Assembly (NCBI GenBank): GCA_014281115.1
Contig: JACONQ010000018.1
Location: 558,001 to 622,000 of the forward strand
Direction: 5' to 3'
DNA: 64,000 nucleotides
Source of the DNA: Laburnicola sp. R22_1
Taxonomy: Eukaryota; Ascomycota; Dothideomycetes; Pleosporales; Didymosphaeriaceae
Position numbers and translations under genes: made by a program. The notes beneath the pieces are model-generated. The model was not told the origin of the DNA, did not search any database, and saw only the letters and a list, made by a program, of their open reading frames with translations. Shown in pieces: positions 50,400-60,400 of the stretch (position 1 is the first letter of the stretch; each line of letters opens with the position of its first letter).

Positions 50400-50659
50400 T
50401 TACAGCGTTATACTATATACTAAAAGGTCTACGATATTTCTCTTCCTAATAATAATATTATAAAAGGTCTCTTATATGTGCTATTAAGAAATGTTAAAGA
50501 TAATACTTAATAATAGCCTTTTTTTAAGTACTGCGTTAGAGCCCTAGATAGATTCTACTTTAAGCTCTATATATCCACTAATAAGCAGCATTACTATTAA
50601 AATTATTATAAGGGATTAATACAAAATATATTAGCTATTATTAATTTTAATATAAACTT

Positions 50660-51060
50660 TATATACGTCCTAGCTAGGTAAAAGGGTAGCGCCTATAATA
50701 GTAGGGTGTTAAATAACGCCTAAAGAAAGGGCTTCTTAGCTTCCTAAAGTAAGTACTATCTTGCTAATACTAGGTATATAAACATAGCAATTACTTTAAC
50801 ATTATATAGAGTAATCTACTACTATCTCTAGAAAATAGCTTAGTAAGTTAATAGGCTACTAGCAAACCTATAAGAATTGTTTAACTATTACTACTTAAGC
50901 CTATAGAATATAGTAGAGTATTATTTTAGAATTTTTCAATATTGCTAGTGTATATTTAACAGATTATATAAGTTCAATATAGAAATGTAGGTTAAGCTTA
51001 TATACACTATAGTTACTTTTTATAATCTTATTAATTATATAGATTGCAAAAATTATATAG
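50660..51060 (+). pseudogene. PIF/Harbinger DDE transposase fragment
   Basis: Plus-strand frame through stops: GSAYNSRVLNNA, KYYLANTRYINIAITLTLYR, ELFNYYYLSL-NIVEYYFRIF, then FNRLYKFNIEM-VKLIYTIV. This matches the usual order of the Harbinger-derived DDE_4 domain (HDSRVL, KYYLADxGY, LTPYRGVRYHL, ELFNxRHxSLRNxxERxFG, then QVKLV). The Asp of YYLAD reads Asn and several His/Arg/Gly positions are changed, as RIP would do. Confidence 0.75.
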
Positions 51061-52055
51061 GCAATATTAAAATAGATTTTAATAACCTTCTAGAGTATAA
51101 GGGTGAGCGATATAAGAACTACCTTTATAATAGAAATAATTTTGCTAATCTCTAGGCATATAACTTTTAGATAAAGTAACTAAAGAAGGAAATAGTAAAG
51201 AATATATAGGATAGATATCTAGATACGTATGTAAAGGGGCGTATATAATAATATAGGTATAAAAAAGTAGAGTAGTTAATAAAAAGTTAAAAGTTTAGTA
51301 TTAAGTTTAAAAATTTAATAAAGTACGTTAACTCTAGTAACTCTAGTTAAGATCTATTATCTATAATTTTACTATATTTTATAGTGTTTTAGAGTAAAAT
51401 TTATAAAAAGTATAATTTTACTAGTTAAATTTAAGTTTTTAAGAATAAAAATCTATAGCAAAAGTAAAAAAGTATCTCTTAGAATAATAATTATATAAAG
51501 TAATAAAATTGTAAAATAATACACTAGTGTATATAAGCCACTATTATAAGTCTTAGTATAAAGTTAAAGTTTTTATGCTATATGCGCTTTTAACTTAATA
51601 TTACTATCCTATTCTAATAATATTATTACCTACTATAATTACTTATCCTAAGCTTACCTAAGTAAACTATTAACCTACTCTTTTACCTATATCTTTTAAA
51701 GTAACTATAGCGTTAAACCTAGGTATAATTTAGCCTAGAAAATATTATCAAAACCCAAAATAATAGAGTATTATAGACAGAAATTAAGTGCGATATAAGT
51801 TTTTAAAAAGTAGATTATAGTCTTCTACTATACGTTCTTTAATAGAGTTTTAACTAATCTACCTAGCTTACTAGCTATCGTATCTACCTACTTACGTAAC
51901 TTGTTACTAGTAAAGAGCTTTTTTAAAGATCTTTTTTTAGCCTCCGCTATATAGTAATACTTATGCTATTTATCCTCTTTCTCCTCTTTCTTATTACTAT
52001 TTTTAGCTAGAGTCTTAGTTATACAGTAATTCTTAGTATAGTAATTCTTAGTTAT
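51061..52055. repeat. Right internal part of the Harbinger-type region
   Basis: AT-rich DNA after the transposase. Part of it (about 51,760-52,020) may hold a minus-strand reading of a Lys/Glu-rich protein such as a DNA-binding partner, but I cannot identify it. Confidence 0.4.
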
Positions 52056-52171
52056 GGTTTTCTTTTACGACTAAGAGATTTCTAATAAAAATATTACAAT
52101 AATAGTAGTTATCCATCCTACTATTATTAATACAGAACAGCGTTTTAAGGTAGTGTTAATAAAAAGGGGTT
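52056..52171 (-). mobile_element. Poly(A) retroposon, copy 7 (116 bp)
   Basis: Exact 12-bp duplications ATTCTTAGTTAT at 52,044-52,055 and 52,172-52,183. Confidence 0.92.
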
Positions 52172-52800
52172 ATTCTTAGTTATATAGAAAACAACCTTAT
52201 TAATACTAAAAGCACTCTTACTATTCGTAAGCATGCCTTTAAATAGATATTAATAGAGATCTTTAAATTATATAGGCCTTATTTAAAACTTTATAGTCTT
52301 TAGGTAAGCAGTAAAATATTTATTAATAGCGTCGCTATAGCTATTAATAACACTATTACTATTAACTAAAAAGTCTAAGAGGCTTATTAAGTCCTACTAG
52401 ATCTACTAGTCTACCTTGCAATTATTATACTTACTTTTTACCTTTATTAGGAAGAGAAATATCGTAGACCTTTTAGTGTACAGTATAACACTATAAGAAA
52501 AAGCTATAGGTGTGCTAAAAACGTATTAAAAAAAGGTAAAGTAGCAAAATAGGTTAGGCTAGATAGGGACTATTTGTTAGCACGTATAATTTGGCCCCTT
52601 ATACTAATAATAAAGTAGTTAATTATAAAATATACTAGGTACTAAAGTTAATAATAATATAATATATAGCTACTACCTACATAGTATAGAGTACGCAACT
52701 AGATAAAGATTGCCTATTTATACTACCTTTCTATTCTTGCAAATATTTAATTACTAGTTAAGACCTTAAGGTCAATCTATGCTATATTTATTTCTCGCCC

Positions 52801-53304
52801 TAAAGATACTATTACTACTAAATATATAGTGTTGCGCTTCTACTTAAGAGATATACATAATAATAACACGGCTAGATATAATAGCTAGACACTATTTAAT
52901 ATTAAAAACTGCATAGTCTATACTAAGAACCTATAGATAGCTACTATAGAATTAGATTGCTATATTAAGGAGAATATAGATCTTAGTAAGTAGGAGCCTA
53001 TAATTAGTAGAATAAGCCTTATAATATAGATTGCCCTATACTAGTTTAGATATAAGGTACTTATAATTATTAAGGATAAGGACTAGAAGAATATAGATAT
53101 TTTTATATAGTAAGAGTCTAGGTTAGTAGCTATATATCGCTGCGCAGCTTATGGCACTTACTAACCTTTTGCCTTTAAAGTAGTTATAATAATAGTACCT
53201 AGCGTAATAGTATTAATAGTGTTAATAGTAGCTATTTAAGCTATTAATTTATACTTAGAGTTAGCACGCTGCCTGTATACCTTTACCTACTTTACTAAGG
53301 CTTT
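52801..53304. repeat. Unassigned RIP-degraded sequence
   Basis: About 500 bp right of the inverted arm. A plus-strand frame with few stops (from about 52,850) does not match a family that I recognise. Confidence 0.4.
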
Positions 53305-53317
53305 AAGTAAGGTGTAT

Positions 53318-53419
53318 AGGTTTTTTTTACGACTAAGGGGGTTCTAATAAAAATATTACAATAATAGTAGATATTTCTTCTGCTATTATATACACAAAAA
53401 AGCGTTTTAAGGTATTAAT
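53318..53419 (-). mobile_element. Poly(A) retroposon, copy 8 (102 bp, 5' truncated)
   Basis: Exact 13-bp duplications AAGTAAGGTGTAT at 53,305-53,317 and 53,420-53,432. It lacks the AACCCCTTTTT start of the other short copies. Confidence 0.92.
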
Positions 53420-53432
53420 AAGTAAGGTGTAT

Positions 53433-53841
53433 CTTATTCTAAAAGACTAATTTATTATTACTACTATGTTTCTTAGTAATAGTAATACTGTTAAATTTAC
53501 TATAGCTAATAATATACTATATTATATTAATACTAAGAATACTACTATTATTAATTTAAAAGTGTTAAAGTTATAGTATTAATAAGTATATAAAAGGTGT
53601 TAGTTACTAAAGTATATAGTAACTAACATCTACATACAAAGGTTTTTAAAGGTAATAATATTACTAAAATATTTTTATATTTTATCCTACTAAATATATA
53701 CCTATAGTTTAATATTAGCTGCGTTAATACCTCCGTACTACACTACTCTAATAGCGTATTTTACACCCCTATACGCACTTTACTTAAAGAAGTTTAAAAT
53801 TATAATTTAAAATATTTCGCACTAAACAGAGCCTTATATAC
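53433..53841. repeat. Right end of the AT-rich block
   Basis: RIP-type DNA up to the MITE. No coding trace recognised. Confidence 0.5.
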
Positions 53842-53850
53842 GTGTACCGG

Positions 53851-54170
53851 GGCACAAGATAGCGGGCAGGCCTGTCAGTCACCCTTTTCAACTATGAAGA
53901 AATTATTAATTTTTAAAGAACAAGTTATTAAAAACAAAAGGTTTATCTTTAATTTTAATCGCCTTTTTAATACGCACTAATTCTAAAGAAAAAAGCTATT
54001 ATTTTAAAGTTAGAATAGCTTTTAAAGTTAACTTGTCTTTGTTTTCTTTAAAGTTTAGTATGCGCACAGGCGAGGCGAAGTGGGTTGCATAAGGGTTAAG
54101 ATAAATAGTTGGTTGCGACGTCCTTACAGGCCTGCCCGCTATTACTTGGAGGCCTGCCCTATCTTGTGCC
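53851..54170. mobile_element. 320-bp MITE with 9-bp target duplication (MULE-like)
   Basis: Ends are GGCACAAGATAG and its reverse complement, flanked by exact 9-bp duplications GTGTACCGG (53,842-53,850 and 54,171-54,179). The inverted repeat continues as CGGGCAGGCCTGT; in the right arm it is interrupted by about 20 extra bases that repeat part of the arm. The interior is AT-rich and partly self-complementary. It keeps normal CA/TG and shows no RIP. A 9-bp duplication and G-start ends suggest the Mutator superfamily. It lies 145 bp before the next start codon. Confidence 0.92.
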
Positions 54171-54315
54171 GTGTACCGGGTACCGCCTTCTCTGCTTGTC
54201 CCTTACATTTCCACTCTGTCCCAGATTGACTGTCACTGAACCTCAACACGCCATCTTTGTCTCTCTAACCCGCCTTTCCTCGAACAAAATACAAGATCCA
54301 ACGCTTCATAACATA

Positions 54316-55151
54316 ATGGACGACTGGGATCCGAGGGACCCTATGTGCGACATGTGCCCTACAAAGACGGACAATCGCTGCGGAGCATGCAAATCGAGCC
54401 GATTCTGCTCTAAGAAGTGTCAAAAAGACGCCTGGCCAGCGCATAAGCTACTTTGCAAGGCGATCCATGACTTCCAACCCGAAGCGCGGCCTGGTCCTAC
54501 CTTTCGACGTGCCATATGCTTTCCAGAAGACGAGCAAACCCCCAAATTCATGTGGCTCGACTTCGAACTTTTACAAACACAACAAGCATGGCTACAGGGT
54601 CGGGTGTACCCCACCCCAAGCTGCGGTACAACTTTAACGAATCCTCACATGACGACATGATGCACCTCCCAGATCTCAAAACACCTACCCAAGAAGAGAT
54701 CGCCATCGACGCCGTCTTGAAGCGATGCATCGCGCCCCAACAAAAAAAAGTCCTTCAGCTGCGCTTCCGTAGGAGAAACCCACTAGACGGCTTTGCTAAG
54801 GGCGGATCTATCGATGGCTCGAAGCCAAACGAAGCAGTTGAAAGTGTAATAAACTATAGGTCACGATACATTGATGACTGGAGGGGACCTGTCGTGGCCC
54901 ATGGCATGCGAGACGACTACAAAGAGGGCACGGACCTTGACCTTACAGACTTCCAGCACATTATCAATTATCTCAATACGAGCCTGTTTCTGCCGAATCC
55001 ACGTGACCTGATGGGATCGCTTCGAAGTTTGGACGAGGAGATGGCTGGCTGGGTACCAAAACTTTGGAAAAAAGACCTGTCGGATGCGCAGGTCCAAAAA
55101 GGAAAGGACAATTCGAAGGACGGGAGCTCTTCGAAGGGCAGGAGGGCTTGA
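54316..55151 (+). pseudogene. MYND zinc-finger protein, copy 1, frameshifted
   Basis: Starts MDDWDPRDPMCDMCPTK. A complete MYND finger (Cys/His spacing C-x2-C-x7-C-x2-C-x5-C-x3-C-x7-H-x3-C) is followed by FPEDEQTPKFMWLDFE. At 54,608-54,617 a tandem ACCCC duplication shifts the frame: the first frame ends at 54,660, while the rest, matching the downstream paralogue (PKLRYNFNESS, then YIDDWRGPVVAHGMRDD and LTDFQHIINYLNTS), continues in another frame to 55,151. MYND fingers bind proteins; the family's function here is unknown. It could be a sequencing error, or a truncated 114-residue protein may still be made. Confidence 0.8.
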
Positions 55152-55438
55152 TCCGGGAAATGCTAGGGCTTGTTAAGCTCGCCATGCTGGAAATGGATTG
55201 AAGATTGTCTCAAGTGCAGTCAACATCTTCTCATGTTACCGGATCTACCTTGAGTATCTCCTTAGTTTGCACGGCAATTAGCAGAACAGTTGTACCGTCA
55301 CGGACATCAAGCGCTATACAAAAGTATCCATTCCTAGGAAACGACTTCAATGAAATAACATTCTGCCCCAAGGTTGAAAATGGCGAGAATGTAAACAGCT
55401 GGGCACTTGTCGCGGACTAAAGTTTATACACCGCTGAT
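55152..55438. other. Spacer between the two MYND copies
   Basis: Just under 300 bp with no convincing gene. It includes the last usable ATGs upstream of copy 2. Confidence 0.45.
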
Positions 55439-56572
55439 TTGCAGCGTGATTCTGACGCACCTGCTCAACCAGTCCTGACACAGTTACGGCCATTGCTGGC
55501 ACCCAATTTATCGTCCTCGGCCCAGCCTCGCACCTCCATCTCATCGATTTCAGTGGCATTTCACTACGATACAACGTTGCAAACCTCTGTCACGATAGAC
55601 TTCGGGCACCTCTTCGCGACCCCTGCAAATCTCCAAGTCGCCTTGGAGAACACGGACAATTGGGACCCAGCGCAGCCCCTGTGCGACATGTGCTCCCAGA
55701 AGGCCAAGAACCTTTGCGCAGGTTGCATGCGGAGTCGTTTTTGTTCCACAGAATGCCAAAAAGCAGCCTGGCCAACACACAAGTTACTATGCAAAAGGAC
55801 TAAAGATTTTGCGTCCGATACGCGCCCCAGTCCTAGCCACCGACGCGCTATCTACTTTCCAGAGGATGAATCAAAGCCTCGCTTCGTTTGGCTTGAGTTT
55901 GGAGCGGCACACCCCAAGATGATACTGCAAGAACGGGGTCGTGTCTTCCCCAAGCTGCGATACGACTTCAACAAACCGCAACACAGCCGACTCCGTCACC
56001 TCCCAAACCTCACCGAGCCGGGCATGGAAGATATTGTGACCAATGTTGTTAGGCAGCGTTTCATCGCACCTCGTAAGGAGAAGCGCATTCGCATGCGATA
56101 TCGGGACGATTTTTTCAACGACAGCTCGAAACAGAATGTCGCACTTGACTCGGTCGTCAACTTTACATCAGAATACGTCCAAGATTGGAGAGGACCGCTC
56201 ATATTCCACGGGATTCGAAGCGACTGCGAGGCTGCCTTGGACCTTGATACCACCGATTTCCAGCACATCATTGACTTTCTCAACACGAGTCAAGCTCCCG
56301 TCGATATGGATGACAAGGAAGGATCTCTAGCCGATCTACACAGTGATATGGCCGAGTGGACCCAAAGGCACCAGCAGAAGGCTCCTACAGCTGATGAACT
56401 GAAAAAGATCAGGAAGCAGCGGGCAGACGAAGCTACCAATGAATTGGGCATCTACGAAGATGGCCGTGATGTCGATAAAGATCAGATGGCAGCTCAAATG
56501 AATGCCGCGCTAGAGAAGCATGGAATACCTCCCCTTCAGTTTAATCAAGATAGACGACGAGCCTTTGATTGA
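55439..56572 (+). CDS. MYND zinc-finger protein, copy 2 (start uncertain)
   Basis: Tandem paralogue of the gene at 54,316. The similarity starts near 55,640 (ENTDNWDPAQPLCDMC) and covers the MYND finger, RAIYFPEDESKPRFVWLEF, VFPKLRYDFNKPQHSRLRHL, YVQDWRGPLIFHGIRSD, and TTDFQHIIDFLNTSQ. It carries an extra C-terminal tail to 56,572 with a Lys/Glu-rich helix. There is no in-frame ATG between 55,439 and the finger: the open frame begins with TTG. The true start may be in an unrecognised upstream exon, or may be lost. Function unknown; MYND domains usually recruit partner proteins. Confidence 0.65.
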   Translation: MQRDSDAPAQPVLTQLRPLLAPNLSSSAQPRTSISSISVAFHYDTTLQTSVTIDFGHLFATPANLQVALENTDNWDPAQPLCDMCSQKAKNLCAGCMRSRFCSTECQKAAWPTHKLLCKRTKDFASDTRPSPSHRRAIYFPEDESKPRFVWLEFGAAHPKMILQERGRVFPKLRYDFNKPQHSRLRHLPNLTEPGMEDIVTNVVRQRFIAPRKEKRIRMRYRDDFFNDSSKQNVALDSVVNFTSEYVQDWRGPLIFHGIRSDCEAALDLDTTDFQHIIDFLNTSQAPVDMDDKEGSLADLHSDMAEWTQRHQQKAPTADELKKIRKQRADEATNELGIYEDGRDVDKDQMAAQMNAALEKHGIPPLQFNQDRRRAFD

Positions 56573-57447
<875 letters not shown>

Positions 57448-60400
57448 ATGAGTCAGCAAGGTAAGGCCTGGCATGAGTGATGGATTACTTGTGGCTAACA
57501 AGTCCCAGGGACCGCAGGCGCTGCGAATCCTGACACACCGCCAATCATTTCCGTTACAGAGGATATTTTTGGCTTTTCTCTACAACACTGGGAAGAAAAA
57601 TACACCAACTCCGCATCAAATGTGTCGCAAGCCGAGTTCTTTGCTCCGGTGGAATTGTTGACGTCCCATGATGCATCGCATGCAACAAACACGCCTAAGC
57701 TGTCAATTGAAGATGAAGATGTCCCGTTGCATCCAGGCGCTCCCCGGATTGTCATTAGCGGACCGGAGGAAATCAGTGCGGGTTCTCCTTCCGTAAAAAT
57801 ACCACACCCGGGGAAAACGTCGCACGTTGGTAAAAAGACCACATTTCTAGACGAGACAAACCACCAAGCTCAGATCAAACCGCGTATACGTGAACGGAGG
57901 CACAGTCTCATTAGTTTGGTGCCTGACCGCGAGACGACCAACAGCACTCAGTCATCAGCAGACAACGACCAGCCCCACCGTACACCTCGGCCGTGGACTA
58001 CAGCTGAGACATTTCCAAAAAATGGATGGAAAATGAAAGTTCGATACTCCACTAGTAGGGTGACAGTAGCGCCTGTTGATCTTTTCGTGGTTTACATATA
58101 TAACTCGGCGACTTGGAAGAACCCACTTGATCGCGATGCGGATCTCAACCTGTTCACTCATTACGAACAGACTGAAATTCGTAAAAGAGAGGTCTCACCC
58201 ACAAGAAAGATTCAGCGTGCGCGAACAGATCTGGGAAAGCAGCCAAACCAAGATGCACCAAATTTCTACACACCAACGCAGTGGGCGGTAAAACCTCAGT
58301 CAGATGCACAAGGACAGCCACGGCAGCATGTGAACTGGCTCAAAGACGCCGATATGTTACAGAAGCGTATTCCCGGTCTAAGAGTTACCACTGTCGGTTA
58401 TGATATCAAGCCGACCCTAGTGAGCGCTCCTAATCTTGGGGCTGCTGCGCGACAACTATACGATTATATTCAGAAACATCGCGCCGAACATGGAAATGCT
58501 CCTATGATCTACATAGGTCACACTTTAGGGGGGCTGTTCATTATCAAGGCTCTGTCGGATTATCAGACCAAGTCTGCTTCACAAAACTCCATGCAGCCTG
58601 ACATTGCAGGAATGTTCCTCTTTTCCTGCTACACTTCTTTCTCAAAAATCCAAGCAGAAACACTTGCAATGTTACATGGAGCAAAACCTACCGAGAAGTT
58701 GTTCAATGAGCTTTCTCACAGCCCGGTAGTAGAAGATCTGATCAAGCCAGCGAGGACTCGATTATTCTCTCAACACCCACAGCACGAAGCTTCAAGTGTT
58801 AAACGAGTAGAGCAAAGAAACTCTACTGGTATATCAATTGGGTTTCCTATCTTCCAGGTAGTCGCACGAGGGGAGACTGAAGATACCCTGCACGAAATTT
58901 TTGGTACACCGGTGCGGAGTATAACCATCGACAAAGACCCATCGGACGCACTCAAATTTGCAAGCTCACAGGACACGGAGTTTCTCCGCATAATGATGTT
59001 GATTCAGTCTACTTTGCAGACGCACAAGCTTCTTCATGCAGCGGCTTCAGGTCGCGTTGACGAGGTTCACTCCTTAATTCGCAGAGGCACTAACGTTAAC
59101 TTGCGAGACCGGTGGGGTCAGACAGCTTTACAGCTTGCGGTCCGCATGTCCCATGAGAAGGTGGTTCACGAGCTATTGTGCGCTAAAAGTAGCGATCCCA
59201 ATGTGCCTGACAAAATGTCAAATACTCCACTTCATTACGCCGTGCGAATTGGGAATGAGACCATCATAAGGGCATTACTCCACAATGGAGCCGATATCAG
59301 TCTCGAAAATCAACGCAAACGCACACCAAGGGATCTTGCAGAAAAGCATAGGTCTCGCAAGCATATCGCGAAGCTGTTGAAAAGCAAATTGGTGAGCGGT
59401 CCAGACCAGAGTCTTTCGAGCAAGCGGATCGGAACAGGCAAACCACCAACATCGATTGAAGGTACCTTAGCGTGCAAGAACTTCCAGATTACCATCACAG
59501 AAATTTATGCCACTAGGAGCAGCGACAAGCACTGGAGTGTTAGCATTTCAGTAGAGGCGCTGCTTTACGGAATGACTCCACTTGACGACATACTCCGTCA
59601 GGTCAGACCGCAAGCAGTGAAAGCAGATTCTCCCGTCTGTGTCTGGATACACGTTCCCGAGAACAACATGGTGTGGTTGGAGGATCTCTTTACCAAGCTC
59701 CGTCTCCATCCAGCGATCTGGCAAGACACGAGGCGATCCGTTACCGAATCGCTACGCAATCGGGCAATAACTCCTCATTTCAATTCTGGAGAGATCCGTT
59801 CGGTGTTCTTTCCCTACCTCAGCCACGAAGCCAATTATCGTCAGGCAAAGCGGACAACATACATTCAAGCATTCGATGCAGCTTACCAGCAACAAAGGAC
59901 GGCCGAACCATCGTTCATCGGGAGTGGACTAACAACTCTAACCGAAGGAAGCAGCCGAGCAAGTATTGGTGAACGACGGCCCCTTTTGCAGATCCCGCAA
60001 GGGAAGGACCTGGAGAGCTACCCTTACCGTGATGAAGAGTCCGATTCCGACTTTTCGGAGATACTTGAAACGGACGACTCCGACGACCTTGAAGAGGAGG
60101 AGAAAGCGATGATCAATGCGTACCTATACAACCCGCCGGCCCTGCATGTTCGTCGCACGTTGGATCAATACTACTACCATATGCTGGAAAGCACGCACGA
60201 GCGCGACATTGATCAAGTAGTGTCACGATGGGCACAGACAGTAAAATCGGAATCTCGGCATAACATTCTGATGGTGGATCAGCTTTGGTTGTGGATAGGT
60301 CGAGGGACCGAGAATCGTACACCAGGCGAGATTGAAATGGACAGGTTGCAGCGGCGTCATTATAGCAGTGACATAGAAGGAGCAAGGTCGCCTGACAGGA

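Larger units (their letters stand above)
48881..52800 (+). mobile_element. PIF/Harbinger-type DNA transposon region with inverted arms
   Basis: A DDE transposase remnant (50,660-51,060) lies between inverted arms: 50,405-50,453 matches the reverse complement of 52,445-52,495 (TCTACGATATTTCTCTTCC), and similarity extends outward to about 49,980 and 52,790. Outer ends and target duplications were not found, so limits are approximate. The left part (48,900-50,410) is also related to pieces of element A at 25,900-26,020 and 30,045-31,340. Confidence 0.6.
17041..53850. repeat. AT-rich, RIP-degraded transposon block
   Basis: A 37-kb stretch with no intact gene. CA and TG dinucleotides are visibly scarce and TA is in great excess, while CG dinucleotides such as GCGC are kept; this is the footprint of CpA-to-TpA RIP. 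Recognisable transposon frames are broken mainly by TAG, as expected from TGG and CAG codons. Boundaries are abrupt on both sides. The parts are annotated separately. Confidence 0.92.

Noticed and set aside
17041..53850. Centromere as an explanation for the AT-rich block
   Set aside because: The content is fully of transposon type with sharp gene borders; a centromere would need chromatin data and cannot be supported here.
17041..53850. CRISPR-like spaced repeats
   Set aside because: Dispersed copies have transposon-type target duplications and no regular spacing; the organism is a eukaryote.
55205..55420. 71-codon frame upstream of MYND copy 2 as its first exon
   Set aside because: No splice donor that links it convincingly to the MYND frame, and no match in copy 1.
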